Positions 43,248 through 51,950 are shown, counted from the stretch's first letter. The stretch is 52,526 nucleotides of DNA from an uncultured Prevotellaceae bacterium (GCA_902761605.1 CACWLC010000017.1:1-52526); one strand, 5' to 3'. A program made the numbers and translations. The notes: generated by a model not told the origin, from the letters alone.

Positions 43248-44672
43248 ATGAAGAACGGAAAACAATGCTTCGGCGTGATTATCGGAACACGCGCCTATTT
43301 TAATTCAGAGCTTGCACGCGATGTACGCAAGCAGTTGTTGAAAACCCTCGAAGACGAAGGCTACGAGTACATCATCCTGCCAGAGGATGCCACACCTACA
43401 GGCTCTTCAAGTATCGAGACCCGCGAGGACGGACTGAAGGTCAGCAAACAGTTCCGCGAGCATCGTGACGAGATCGACGGTATCATCGTCTCGCTGCCTA
43501 ACTTCGGCTTTGAGATCGGTATCATCAATGCCATCAGCGATGCAAATCTGAATGTGCCTGTATTGGTACAGGCTTGCGATGACGAGAACGACAAGGTAGA
43601 CCTCGACAGTCGCCGTGACGCTTTCTGCGGAAAGATCTCTGTATGCAACAACCTCTATCAGTATGGTATCCCATTCACAGATACCACCCTGCATACCTAC
43701 TCTATCTACAGTCCGCTGCTGGCTCAGGACATCAACAAGTTTGCCGCCATCTGCCGTGTGGTAAACGGGCTGCGCCACTGTCGTCTGGGACAGATTGGTA
43801 CTCGTCCGCTGGGCTTCAACACATGCCGTGCCTCGGAAAAACTGTTGCAGCGCTCAGGCATCACTGTCGTTCCTGCCGACCTCAGCGAGATTCTCTATGC
43901 TGCCCAGAAGATTTCGGACGACGACCCGAAGTTCATCGAGATGTGCAACCGTACCTGCAACTACGCCAAGGTGCCCGACAGCTACAAGGAGAAACTGGGG
44001 CTGCAGGCCAAGTTCAGTGTGGCTGTAGAGAACTGGATTGAAGCCAACGATGTTCAGGCCGTAGCCATACAGTGCTGGGACTCTCTGGAGCAGAACTACG
44101 GCTGTGCGCCCTGCGTCACCATGTCAATGCTCTCCGACAAACTCATCCCTGCTGCCTGTGAGACCGACCTCGCCGGTGCTGTATCCATGTATGCGCTGAT
44201 GCTCGCTTCTGGCAAGTCACCAGCCCTGCTCGACTGGAACAACAACTTCGCTGAGGATCGCAACAAGTGCGTATGCACCCATTGCGGTAACTTCCCCAAG
44301 TCGTTTGTCGGCAATGACAACCTGAAGCTCGGTCCTCTCGGAGTACTCGGCAGAACTCTCGGCAAGATCAACACCTTCGGTGCTGTTTATGCAAAGGTCA
44401 GCGAGGGTCCGTTCACATATTTCCGTATCTCTACCGATGATCCTAAGGGATGTATCAAGGCATATCTCGGCAAGGGTCAGATTACCAACGATCCTTACGG
44501 CATGGACGGCTGTATCGCAGTTACTCAGGTTGACAACCTTCAGAAGCTGATGAAGTATATCTGCAAGAATGGTTTCGAGCATCATGTAGCTATGTGCCGC
44601 ACCGATGTGGTTGACATCCTGAATGAGGCTATCGAGACTTATCTTGGCTGGAACCTCTACGTGCATGAATGA
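43248..44672 (+). CDS. Sugar isomerase-fold protein (L-fucose/L-arabinose isomerase superfamily), large paralogue
   Basis: The 474-residue protein shows the FucI/AraA-type fold. The N-terminal Rossmann-like domain is CFGVIIGTRAYFNSELARDV, then DEIDGIIVSLPNFGFEIGII. The C-terminal metal-binding region is AIQCWDSLEQNYGCAPCVTM, then CETDLAGAVSMYALML and LDWNNNF, where Glu and Asp would hold the divalent metal, with later HCGNFPKSF. It probably interconverts an aldose and ketose. The next gene encodes a shorter paralogue and overlaps by four bases. It is not a canonical L-fucose isomerase (about 590 residues). Confidence 0.8.
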   Translation: MKNGKQCFGVIIGTRAYFNSELARDVRKQLLKTLEDEGYEYIILPEDATPTGSSSIETREDGLKVSKQFREHRDEIDGIIVSLPNFGFEIGIINAISDANLNVPVLVQACDDENDKVDLDSRRDAFCGKISVCNNLYQYGIPFTDTTLHTYSIYSPLLAQDINKFAAICRVVNGLRHCRLGQIGTRPLGFNTCRASEKLLQRSGITVVPADLSEILYAAQKISDDDPKFIEMCNRTCNYAKVPDSYKEKLGLQAKFSVAVENWIEANDVQAVAIQCWDSLEQNYGCAPCVTMSMLSDKLIPAACETDLAGAVSMYALMLASGKSPALLDWNNNFAEDRNKCVCTHCGNFPKSFVGNDNLKLGPLGVLGRTLGKINTFGAVYAKVSEGPFTYFRISTDDPKGCIKAYLGKGQITNDPYGMDGCIAVTQVDNLQKLMKYICKNGFEHHVAMCRTDVVDILNEAIETYLGWNLYVHE

Positions 44673-45838
44673 AGCGGGAAATGATTGCGATTTATACACT
44701 CTCATCCGAGTTGCACGACGAGAAAGCCGTTGGTGCAGTTACCCAGGAGTTTCTAAGCAGTCTGGGCATTGATTACACTCTTAAGGGCAATGATTACACT
44801 GATTATGGTAATCATGCCCTTTCAGTCATCTACGTCCGCACAGGAGGCACCGAAGGCATATTCAGGCGCCTCCTGCCACAACTCCGGCAACAGCAGGCTC
44901 AGACCTCATTCTATCTGCTGACATCGGGCAAGAGCAACTCTCTGGCCGCATCGATGGAAATCCTCTCATATCTGCAGCAGAACAATCTGCAGGGTGAGAT
45001 TATCCATGGCAGCGCCGACTATATATCCCGCCGCCTGGAAACGCTTGAGAGGGTAAACGAGGCTAAAAAGAAACTCTGCGGTGCCCGATTCGGCATTATC
45101 GGCCAACCATCAGATTGGCTTATATCGAGCGCTGCAGATCCTAAGGCCGTGAAGACAGCGTTGGGTATTGATCTTGTGGAGGTTCCCATAGAAGAGCTTA
45201 TTGAAGGAGTTGGCAAAGTTACCGTTGGTGATATGCCCGACCGCATCTACGAGGCCTTAATGGCTATCGTCAACAGGCATCATCTGCAAGGCTTCACACT
45301 TAGATGCTTCGATCTGCTCACAGCAGTCCGCAATACAGGCTGCTGGGCTTTGGCAAAACTGAATGCTGAGGGTATTGTGGCAGGATGCGAGGGCGACGTG
45401 CCAGCCATGCTGTCTATGGCCATTACCAATGCATTGCTTGGCATCTCTGGTTTCCAGGCCAATCCTTCACAGATTAACCCGGAAACAGGTGAGATGCTGT
45501 TTGCACACTGCACCATACCTCTGAACATGGTGGAGCGATATGAGCTCGACACCCACTTCGAGTCAGGTATTGGCGTTGGCATTCGTGGTTACATGAAAGA
45601 AGGACCTGTAACCATCTTTAAGGTCTCGGGCGATTTGAAACGTTGCTTTATGGCAGAAGGCGAGCTGGTAAGAAATCAGGCAAAGCCCGACTTGTGTCGC
45701 ACTCAGCAAATTATCCAACTATCGGATGCTGCACAGACCAGCTATTTCCTTACTCGTCCAATAGGCAACCACCACATTATCACCCCCGGCAATAATCGCA
45801 GACTGTTTGAGGACTTTATGTCTTGCGCATCTATTTGA
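44669..45838 (+). CDS. Sugar isomerase-fold protein, small paralogue
   Basis: This 389-residue protein belongs to the same superfamily: an N-terminal Rossmann-like region (IAIYTLSSELHDEKAVGAVT, LCGARFGIIGQPSDW), then FTLRCFDLLTAVRNTGCWAL and the metal-site motif CEGDVPAMLSMAITN, then FAHCTIPLNM with a His and GIRGYMKEGPVTIFKVSGD. It is shorter than the preceding paralogue and overlaps it by four bases. It may be a second isomerase, an epimerase, or a partner subunit. Its stop codon overlaps the remnant of an M15 peptidase on the other strand. Confidence 0.75.
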   Translation: MKREMIAIYTLSSELHDEKAVGAVTQEFLSSLGIDYTLKGNDYTDYGNHALSVIYVRTGGTEGIFRRLLPQLRQQQAQTSFYLLTSGKSNSLAASMEILSYLQQNNLQGEIIHGSADYISRRLETLERVNEAKKKLCGARFGIIGQPSDWLISSAADPKAVKTALGIDLVEVPIEELIEGVGKVTVGDMPDRIYEALMAIVNRHHLQGFTLRCFDLLTAVRNTGCWALAKLNAEGIVAGCEGDVPAMLSMAITNALLGISGFQANPSQINPETGEMLFAHCTIPLNMVERYELDTHFESGIGVGIRGYMKEGPVTIFKVSGDLKRCFMAEGELVRNQAKPDLCRTQQIIQLSDAAQTSYFLTRPIGNHHIITPGNNRRLFEDFMSCASI

Positions 45839-46057
45839 TATCGAAGACTATCTTCCTGCGATTGCCTTTCGGACGGACTGCGAAGTGAACCCATACCGTC
45901 GAGCCCCGCACCTCGATGGCATCTCCAGCCAACCACAAAGACGCTTCAGATTCTCGATAGCCACATGACTCGGAATATTCCCGTCCGCCGTCCTATGACT
46001 TGTCTTCGTCATCTCTCCCAGCGTAAAGTGAGGTGATAACTTCTCTTTCTTATTCAT
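45831..46057 (-). pseudogene. Decayed M15-type peptidase
   Basis: From ATG 46057 the frame reads LSPHFTLGEMTKTSHRTADG, then NIPSHVAIENLKRLCGWLEM, the start of the M15 D-Ala-D-Ala peptidase/endolysin group common in Bacteroidales. It then loses sense and stops at 45848. In another frame the DNA continues DAIEVRGSTVWVHFAVRPKG, then NRRKIVFDIK-stop at 45831, which looks like the family's end. The middle (catalytic) part is deleted and the frame broken. Confidence 0.6.
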
Positions 46058-46185
46058 TTCTACTATACTCATATAATCCAAAATTGCAAAAAGTACAAAA
46101 AGACAAAAACTTTTCACACGGCTTGCGCCAGCTTTTTGTAAACACCATTTTTAACCTTTTCAATTACATTATCCTTAATGCACTC

Positions 46186-46782
46186 TGTTTTTTCCGTGAT
46201 GGAGAAGCTGCCTATCTTTGTCGCAGGTTCGATGTAGGGCCAAGTGGACAGAAGTATCAACAAGAAGACCTCGCCTCACTTGCAGGTTTGACAAGTGCGA
46301 ATGGGGGTAGCGACTACAAGTATAGTAATCTCAGCTATGAGGAGTGCGCTGATATTATCCGAAAGTATGTCAAGGCAGCACCCGTTGAAATCCTGAAGTT
46401 CTTCCGAATGGTAGTCTTCAATTATCTGTCGCTCAACGATGATGCGCACCTGAAGAACTTTTCGCTCATTAATCGTGGCGATGGCGAATATCATTTGGCT
46501 CCAGCTTACGACCTTGTCAATACGAGTCTCCATCTACGAATGCCTCGTATCTTTGCTCTTGACAAAGGCCTTTTCAAGGAAGGCATGCATCTGTCTGATA
46601 CGAATACCGTTGGTCGCAAACACTTTGAGGAGTTTGGTCGTCGCATAGGATTGGCTGAACGATTAGTAAAACGAGAGTTAGACTTCTTCGCCACAGAGTA
46701 TCCCTTGACAGAAGAATTAATAAGTCGTTCCTATCGACTCTCCTTCAAATATCGAAGAACAACACTGAAATCAAACATGTAA
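46186..46782 (+). pseudogene. hipA: 5'-truncated HipA-like kinase
   Basis: The frame matches the C-terminal part of HipA toxins: AAYLCRRFDVG, QEDLASLAGL, LSYEECADIIRKYVKAAPVE, VVFNYLSLNDDAHLKNFSLI with the catalytic Asp, and LAPAYDLVNT. The N-terminal subdomain and ATP-binding start are missing; the frame upstream of 46186 is noise that enters the M15 remnant. No HipB-type antitoxin is nearby. Together with the M15 remnant it marks a deletion scar. Confidence 0.7.
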
Positions 46783-46791
46783 AGTAAAATA

Positions 46792-46813
46792 GGGCGCAGA
46801 GACTTTTGCGCCC
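46792..46813. terminator. Hairpin between the hipA remnant and the GH5-GH53 gene
   Basis: GGGCGCA (46792-46798) pairs with TGCGCCC (46807-46813). Only the leftward reading has a T-rich follow-up, so its direction is uncertain. Confidence 0.5.
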
Positions 46814-46860
46814 ATCTGGATTTTTGGCGGATTATATTTGGTGTTTTCGGAGATTATGTC

Positions 46861-46868
46861 TATCTTTG
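46861..46868 (+). promoter_or_regulatory. -7 promoter box for the GH5-GH53 gene
   Basis: TATCTTTG followed by CATC, 27 bases before the ATG at 46896. No AAACGTTT operator is found upstream. Confidence 0.65.
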
Positions 46869-46895
46869 CATCAATAAATACAAGTTACTTGCATT

Positions 46896-49800
46896 ATGAA
46901 AATAAGACTATTATCTATCCTTTGCATCCTTCTGATGTCTCTGAGCATTGAAGCACAGACAGAAGAGTTTGAAACCGCTGCCGAGGCTGTGAAGAATATG
47001 AAAGTGGGAGTCAATCTTGGCAATACACTAGAGAGCGTATCTGGCGAACTAAATAACATGTGGATAGAAGCAAATACAGAAAGAAGGCCACAGGATTATG
47101 AAACTGCATGGGGCAATCCTGTCACCAAGGCAGAATTGATGAAGATGTGGCGAAAAGCAGGCTATAATGCCGTCCGTGTTCCTGTATCATGGTATCCTCA
47201 TACAGGAAAAATTGTCATTGAATACAAGCCTATTAAAAATGAACAAGGTCAAGAAGAAATAAAACCATGCTGGGACTTTTCAAAATGGGAAGGGTATGAT
47301 GTTGACCCCGCCTGGATGAAGCGTGTGCATGAAGTCGTGGACTATGTAATAGACCAAGGGATGTATTGTATTATAAATCTGCATCACGATGCTGGAGCGC
47401 CTGATGGTGATAAATGGGTTATTGCAGATGAAACCAATTATGAGCAAAACCATGAACGCTTTGAGGCTATATGGCGACAGATAGCAGAAGAGTTCAAAGA
47501 CTACGACGAACATTTGCTCTTTGAAGGATATAATGAAATCGTTGACAAATGGAACTCTTGGGGAGATGCTTATAGTTTTAGTGAATGGTCAGAAGTCCGT
47601 CCTGGTGTATGGGGACCAACGGGACACGACGAGGTCATTGAGCAATCCATATACAGAGCTGTAAACAAGTATGCCCAAAGCTTTGTTGATGCAGTCCGTG
47701 CAACAGGTGGCAATAATAAGGTGCGCAATTTGATTGTCAATGTCTATTGTGGGTGTGGTAGTGAAAAAAATCTTGAAAACCTCAGTGTACCAAAAGACGA
47801 AATTCCTAATCATATTGCTTTCCAACTTCACTACTATGTAGGAGTGCTCGACCAAAATAACGATATTGCCGATAGCAAAGTTTTCTTAGATTCTGAGATT
47901 GAAAGATACAACAGACAACTAACACAAAAAGGAGTCCCCCTGATTATAGGCGAATGGGGGTTTGGTATAGATCCATGCCCAGAAAAAGCATTTGAGTATA
48001 TACGATATTTCATGGAACGAACGAGAGACAACGGAATTGCCACATTTGATTTCAATAATGGTTACATATCATATGGAGATTTTCGCAGTTTTCCAGCAAT
48101 CATAAATGCAGATTACATCAACGCAGTCATGAAAGGCTATTATGGTGATTGGTATAATCCTTCTATTCTTACAGCTGACGATTATGAATTGAGTGTGGAA
48201 TTTACTGATGACCACAATGAATTTTATCTTTGCAGGGAGCTGGATACCAAATATTACGATGGTTTTCTTCTTGAGCTGGATGACTATGAAGAAGGACGGC
48301 TAGAACTGATTTTAGTTAAGAGTTATGATAATTATGAAATCGTTGAAATACCAATAACATCTACTAAGACATATATTGATTTTAAAACGCTAAAATTAGA
48401 AGAATCTGTAAAAAGTATTATTTTAAGACATAAAGTAGCTGGTAATTATAATATTGGTATCAAACGCTCTGTTTTACGTTACATGGACAACAGCGAACAA
48501 TGGAGTTTGGGGGGCGATTCAAATTGCAATCTCAAATATAAGCGCAAACAGTTCGTGCATACCATCGCATACAATGATATATGGTCAGAGCTGAATTTAT
48601 ATGATGATGACATTCCTCTGAAACAGAAGAATTATAAAGGAATAAGAGTGGAGTTTGCTGAGCCAATAAACGCAGATGTTTTTACTCTTAAGATATATGC
48701 CGATAATGGGGCTGTAACAGAGGGAAAGACTCTGAGTGCAGGTACATCAGCAACGATTCTTTTTAGCGATTTTCCAATAGAAGATGTCATTAATCGCATC
48801 ACCCTGCAATATTGCAAAGAGGGCAAAACAGATGTCAAGGTCATCAGTGCTTGGCTGATTCGTCAGGACGGAACTGAAGAATACTCGGATCTTAGTCCGT
48901 TCTGGGGCTGTGAGATAAAAGAGAAAACGCCCTATAAGGCAGCAGCATCCAAAGAACCCGTCTATAACACTTTTGACCGCTATCTTGGAGGCGATCTGTC
49001 GCTGCTGCCTCGATTCGAGAAAGAAGGAAAAACATATCTGGATGACCAAGGAAACAAGGTGGAAGACGTGCTACGTTTCCTGAAAGAAGAAAAGCAGTTC
49101 AACTCTATCCGCGTACGCCTGTTCGTAGATCCGAGCTATGCTCCAGAAGAACATCGCGAATGGGGAGCTATTCAAGACATGGAAATGGTTAAGGCGCTTG
49201 GTAAGCGTATCAAGGATTTAGGAATGGCTTTCATGCTCGATTTCCACTATAGCGACACTTGGGCAGATCCAGGTAATCAGTACATACCCCACGCCTGGGA
49301 AGGACTGAGCAATGAGGAGTTATACGTCAAAATCTATGAATATACAAAAAACTCCCTGCGTGAGCTGATAGATGCTGGTGCGACACCAGATATGATACAG
49401 ATAGGCAATGAGGTGGACCATGGTATGCTCTGGGGCGAGTATGTAGATCGGGGAAGTTCCGACTACAGTTGGAACCGCTTCATCAGGCTACTGAAAGAAG
49501 CAAGCAAGGCCTGCCGAGAAGTATGCCCCCAAGCTAAGATCATCATACACAATGGCTGCGCAGGGGTAAATGATTTGCAATATTTCTCTGAGAAGGTGAA
49601 AGAAGTGGACTACGATATTGTAGGTTTGAGTTTCTATCTGACTTGGGACTCGTTCGATAATCTGAAGAGTGCGTTTGACATGTTTGAAAGGGAATTCAGA
49701 GAGAAGGATGTAATGGTTGTTGAGACAAATCAAGCTTACAAGGGAGAAGACGATTATTACGGCTATCCCAATACTGAGGATGGACAAAACAACTATCTGA

Positions 49801-50513
49801 ACGACCTGATAAAGATGCTATGGGAATATCCGCAGGTGAAAGGACTATACTGGTGGCTTCCAGAAGGATTCCGCCAAGGACTTTGGAGTGAAGAGACTGG
49901 TAAGCCTCTTGCAGCTCTTTCCACAATGGCGACATTCCTGACACAGCAAACAGAGCAGGCCTCCAACGTGACAAGCCAATATCTCGTGAATCCTTCTTTT
50001 GACAACGATCTTCATGGCTGGACGAATACAGGCGGTACAGCTAAGTGGAGGGAACATACCTGGGAAGCGCTGAGCAATTTCTGTGAGTTTGAATGGACGG
50101 GGAGTGCCATTGCTAATCAAGAAGTGGTTCAGATGGTGACGCTACCAGCAGGCAGCTATCGGTTGAGTTTAAACTGCGCTTCTGACCAAAGTTCTTCCGG
50201 ACTTTTCCTGATGGCTGGCAACAACAGGGAGGAGATGTATGGAACTGGAGGAGTCGATGCGTTCTCGCTCGAATTCCAGATAGCTTCAGAGACAACTATT
50301 TCGCTTGGGCTGAAAGTAGAGAACACAACAGCTACGTGGGTAAATTTTGATAACTTCAAGTTGGAGCGTCTGGAATCCACCACTGGCATTCATGTGATTT
50401 CTGCTTCCCCAACGAAGAAAAATGCCGTCATCTATAATTTATGGGGACAAAAATTATCAAAGCCCCAGAAAGGAATCAACATCATCGATGGCAAGAAGGT
50501 ATTCATAAAGTAG
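46896..50513 (+). CDS. Secreted bifunctional GH5 - GH53 enzyme
   Basis: The 1205-residue protein has a signal peptide (LSIEAQ). The GH5 domain spans about 25-420: MKVGVNLGNTLE, ETAWGNPVTKAEL, YNAVRVPVSW, LFEGYNEI with acid/base Glu214, and IIGEWGFG with nucleophile Glu353. A middle region (about 425-665) looks like two beta-sandwich domains. The GH53 domain spans about 690-1015: RVRLFVDPSYAP, DFHYSDTWADPG, MIQIGNEVDHGMLWGEY with Glu839, and VVETNQAY with Glu943. This is endo-beta-1,4-galactanase. A CBM4/9-like module (about 1030-1160) and the sorting tail IYNLWGQKLSKPQKGINI follow. It likely attacks galactan side chains of pectin plus a beta-glucan or mannan. Confidence 0.9.
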   Translation: MKIRLLSILCILLMSLSIEAQTEEFETAAEAVKNMKVGVNLGNTLESVSGELNNMWIEANTERRPQDYETAWGNPVTKAELMKMWRKAGYNAVRVPVSWYPHTGKIVIEYKPIKNEQGQEEIKPCWDFSKWEGYDVDPAWMKRVHEVVDYVIDQGMYCIINLHHDAGAPDGDKWVIADETNYEQNHERFEAIWRQIAEEFKDYDEHLLFEGYNEIVDKWNSWGDAYSFSEWSEVRPGVWGPTGHDEVIEQSIYRAVNKYAQSFVDAVRATGGNNKVRNLIVNVYCGCGSEKNLENLSVPKDEIPNHIAFQLHYYVGVLDQNNDIADSKVFLDSEIERYNRQLTQKGVPLIIGEWGFGIDPCPEKAFEYIRYFMERTRDNGIATFDFNNGYISYGDFRSFPAIINADYINAVMKGYYGDWYNPSILTADDYELSVEFTDDHNEFYLCRELDTKYYDGFLLELDDYEEGRLELILVKSYDNYEIVEIPITSTKTYIDFKTLKLEESVKSIILRHKVAGNYNIGIKRSVLRYMDNSEQWSLGGDSNCNLKYKRKQFVHTIAYNDIWSELNLYDDDIPLKQKNYKGIRVEFAEPINADVFTLKIYADNGAVTEGKTLSAGTSATILFSDFPIEDVINRITLQYCKEGKTDVKVISAWLIRQDGTEEYSDLSPFWGCEIKEKTPYKAAASKEPVYNTFDRYLGGDLSLLPRFEKEGKTYLDDQGNKVEDVLRFLKEEKQFNSIRVRLFVDPSYAPEEHREWGAIQDMEMVKALGKRIKDLGMAFMLDFHYSDTWADPGNQYIPHAWEGLSNEELYVKIYEYTKNSLRELIDAGATPDMIQIGNEVDHGMLWGEYVDRGSSDYSWNRFIRLLKEASKACREVCPQAKIIIHNGCAGVNDLQYFSEKVKEVDYDIVGLSFYLTWDSFDNLKSAFDMFEREFREKDVMVVETNQAYKGEDDYYGYPNTEDGQNNYLNDLIKMLWEYPQVKGLYWWLPEGFRQGLWSEETGKPLAALSTMATFLTQQTEQASNVTSQYLVNPSFDNDLHGWTNTGGTAKWREHTWEALSNFCEFEWTGSAIANQEVVQMVTLPAGSYRLSLNCASDQSSSGLFLMAGNNREEMYGTGGVDAFSLEFQIASETTISLGLKVENTTATWVNFDNFKLERLESTTGIHVISASPTKKNAVIYNLWGQKLSKPQKGINIIDGKKVFIK

Positions 50514-50682
50514 TACCCTTAAACGCAGTATTGGCCCGCATCCTCTGCGAGCCAAAAAATTAGTCATAGGGAATTATTCATAGGCACCTGGGGCATGCGG
50601 AATAATTTTAGATTTTACCTGAAAAATTTGGAAAAATGAATAAAAAAGCTTATCTTTGTGCCTGATATTGATATTGTTGAAC
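50514..50682. other. Intergenic DNA with a direct-repeat pair
   Basis: AATTATTCATAGGCAC (50572-50587) recurs in similar form as AATAATTCATAGAGGCAC (50691-50708). A TATCTTTG box lies between them at 50651-50658. No rightward ORF follows it. The rest of 50514-51097 holds the small leftward ORF, repeat copy A and a second -7 box. Confidence 0.35.
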
Positions 50683-50847
50683 TTAACCTGAATAATTCAT
50701 AGAGGCACAAAAAAAGAAGCGTTTTTTATTATCCAGTCTCTCCTTAAGCCGGTCAATCTCCCCCCGCAGTCTGACATTTTCCTTAAGCAGTTCAACGATG
50801 ACAGGATCCAGCGATTCCATTAATGTTTTTTCATCCGAGCTATCCAT
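50683..50847 (-). CDS. 54-residue coiled-coil ORF, possibly transposase-associated remnant
   Basis: On the minus strand an ATG at 50847 opens a frame to TAA at 50683-50685. It reads DPVIVELLKENVRLRGEIDR and then LKERLDNKKRFFF, a short leucine-zipper-like coiled coil ending in a basic stretch. Such 'ELLKENVRLRGEIDRLKE' pieces are often seen near insertion-sequence genes, but no transposase is present here. It may be a small functional protein or a remnant. Confidence 0.4.
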   Translation of the reverse strand: MDSSDEKTLMESLDPVIVELLKENVRLRGEIDRLKERLDNKKRFFFCASMNYSG

Positions 50848-50850
50848 ATA

Positions 50851-50940
50851 TTGTCGAGTTGTTTGCGACAGAGATTGATGGCATGCGTGGGTTTTGTCGC
50901 AAGAATCAGGGCGTGTCGCGAGTAGTTGAGGAAAAATCAG
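50851..50940. repeat. GCGACA/TGTCGC repeat, copy A
   Basis: The block contains TTGCGACAGAGAT, GGGTTTTGTCGCA and GTGTCGCGAGTAG, then GAAAAATCAG. The same ordered landmarks recur at 51951-52156, where an inserted REP-like element splits them. The TTGCGACA and TGTCGCAA pieces can pair as an inverted repeat. Confidence 0.5.
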
Positions 50941-50974
50941 AAAGATTATTTGGAATCGGTCGTTTTTTACCGTA

Positions 50975-51095
50975 CCTTTGCATCATCAAAAGATTCATAC
51001 GATAAAGATATAAGTTTCTTTTCATATTGCATTTTAGTTTTGGTTTAGTTAGTTAATTGGTTAGTGAGGGCTCGCAGCGGCGAGCCTTCACTGCG
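50975..51095 (+). ncRNA. Candidate short transcript with terminal hairpin
   Basis: A TACCTTTG box at 50975-50982 is followed by about 75 bases with no ORF. Then comes a strong hairpin AGTGAGGGCTCGC (51063-51075) with GCGAGCCTTCACT (51080-51092), one G-U step. The hairpin may also end the leftward antitoxin transcript. A short RNA is possible but unproven. Confidence 0.3.
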
Positions 51096-51097
51096 TA

Positions 51098-51397
51098 TTA
51101 TAGGATTGCAACAGAGACCCTTTTCCCTAAACCAGCAAAAATGGAGAGTTGTACATCGGCATGGCCATTCTCCAGTTTGGAGATATAACTCTTCTTAGTG
51201 CCGATTTTGTCAGCAAGTTCCTGTTGAGTCAAACCTGCCAGACGGCGCTGTTCCTTCAAAGTCTCTGCCAAGCAGAAAGCCTCTGCTTCAGCTTCAAACT
51301 TCATTCGATCAGGAGTCCCCATTTTGCCATACTCCTCGTCAAGAAGTTCATCAAATGTCGAGCAATTCATGATTGCATTCTTCTTTTCTTCTTTCAT
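51098..51397 (-). CDS. higA: HTH-type antitoxin, HigA-like
   Basis: The 99-residue protein has an Xre-type helix-turn-helix at about 48-85: LKEQRRLAGLTQQELADKIG, then TKKSYISKLENGHADVQLS. An N-terminal arm with a helical acidic stretch precedes it. It follows the toxin-like gene by three bases, in the toxin-first order of HigBA modules. It would neutralise the HigB-like nuclease and repress the shared promoter. Confidence 0.85.
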   Translation of the reverse strand: MKEEKKNAIMNCSTFDELLDEEYGKMGTPDRMKFEAEAEAFCLAETLKEQRRLAGLTQQELADKIGTKKSYISKLENGHADVQLSIFAGLGKRVSVAIL

Positions 51398-51400
51398 ATC

Positions 51401-51751
51401 CTATTCTCCTTGTTCTTTACTTTTGAAATATTCCTTTTTAATTGCTTCAGCCCTTCTGATTTCTCTTGGTGGTATCTTTTGCGTTTTCTTCTGAATACCA
51501 TGAAATAGTACAACTACTGCACCTTTATCAAAACAACTGAACACTCTATAAATATTGTTTCCTACTTCAACTCGAACTTCGTAGATTCCGTCTGATCCCT
51601 CAATGTATTTGAAGAACTTGATTGGTACTATGTGCTGAGTTTCAATCATCTTCAGAACCTGGTTAATTTTGTGTCGCACATCATCTGCTTGAGCAACATA
51701 GAATTCCTTGTAGTAGTTCCTAAACAATTGTATTGTTCGAATCTTCTCCAT
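51401..51751 (-). CDS. higB: RelE/HigB-family toxin
   Basis: The 116-residue protein resembles the RelE/HigB mRNA interferase fold (phage-derived Gp49-like group): VRHKINQVLKMIETQHIVPI, FFKYIEGSDGIYEVRVEVGN, IYRVFSCFDKGAVVVLFHGI, then QKKTQKIPPREIRRAEAIKK. The 'G.YE.R....... YR.F......... LLHGF.KK....P..EI..A' pattern is diagnostic. It would cut translated mRNA. A TAACTTTG box lies upstream on the minus strand (51765-51772), 13 bases before the ATG. Confidence 0.88.
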   Translation of the reverse strand: MEKIRTIQLFRNYYKEFYVAQADDVRHKINQVLKMIETQHIVPIKFFKYIEGSDGIYEVRVEVGNNIYRVFSCFDKGAVVVLFHGIQKKTQKIPPREIRRAEAIKKEYFKSKEQGE

Positions 51752-51764
51752 ACAAATTCCTCTG

Positions 51765-51772
51765 CAAAGTTA
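51765..51772 (-). promoter_or_regulatory. -7 promoter box for the HigBA-like pair
   Basis: The minus strand reads TAACTTTG followed by CAGAGG, 13 bases from the start codon at 51751. A further TATCTTTG box on the same strand lies at 51892-51899. Confidence 0.6.
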
Positions 51773-51950
51773 ATCAATTAATGAACAACTTCCAAATAAA
51801 ATCGGAAGAAAATGATGATTCAACACTGAAATTTGCCTTTTTTCTTTTCATAATCATTATTTTTAAGGGTTTGACAATAATATTCTGGTTGCAAAGATAA
51901 GAATAATTTTCGAAACTTCCAAATATTATTTGGGAAAAGTACAAAATAGT

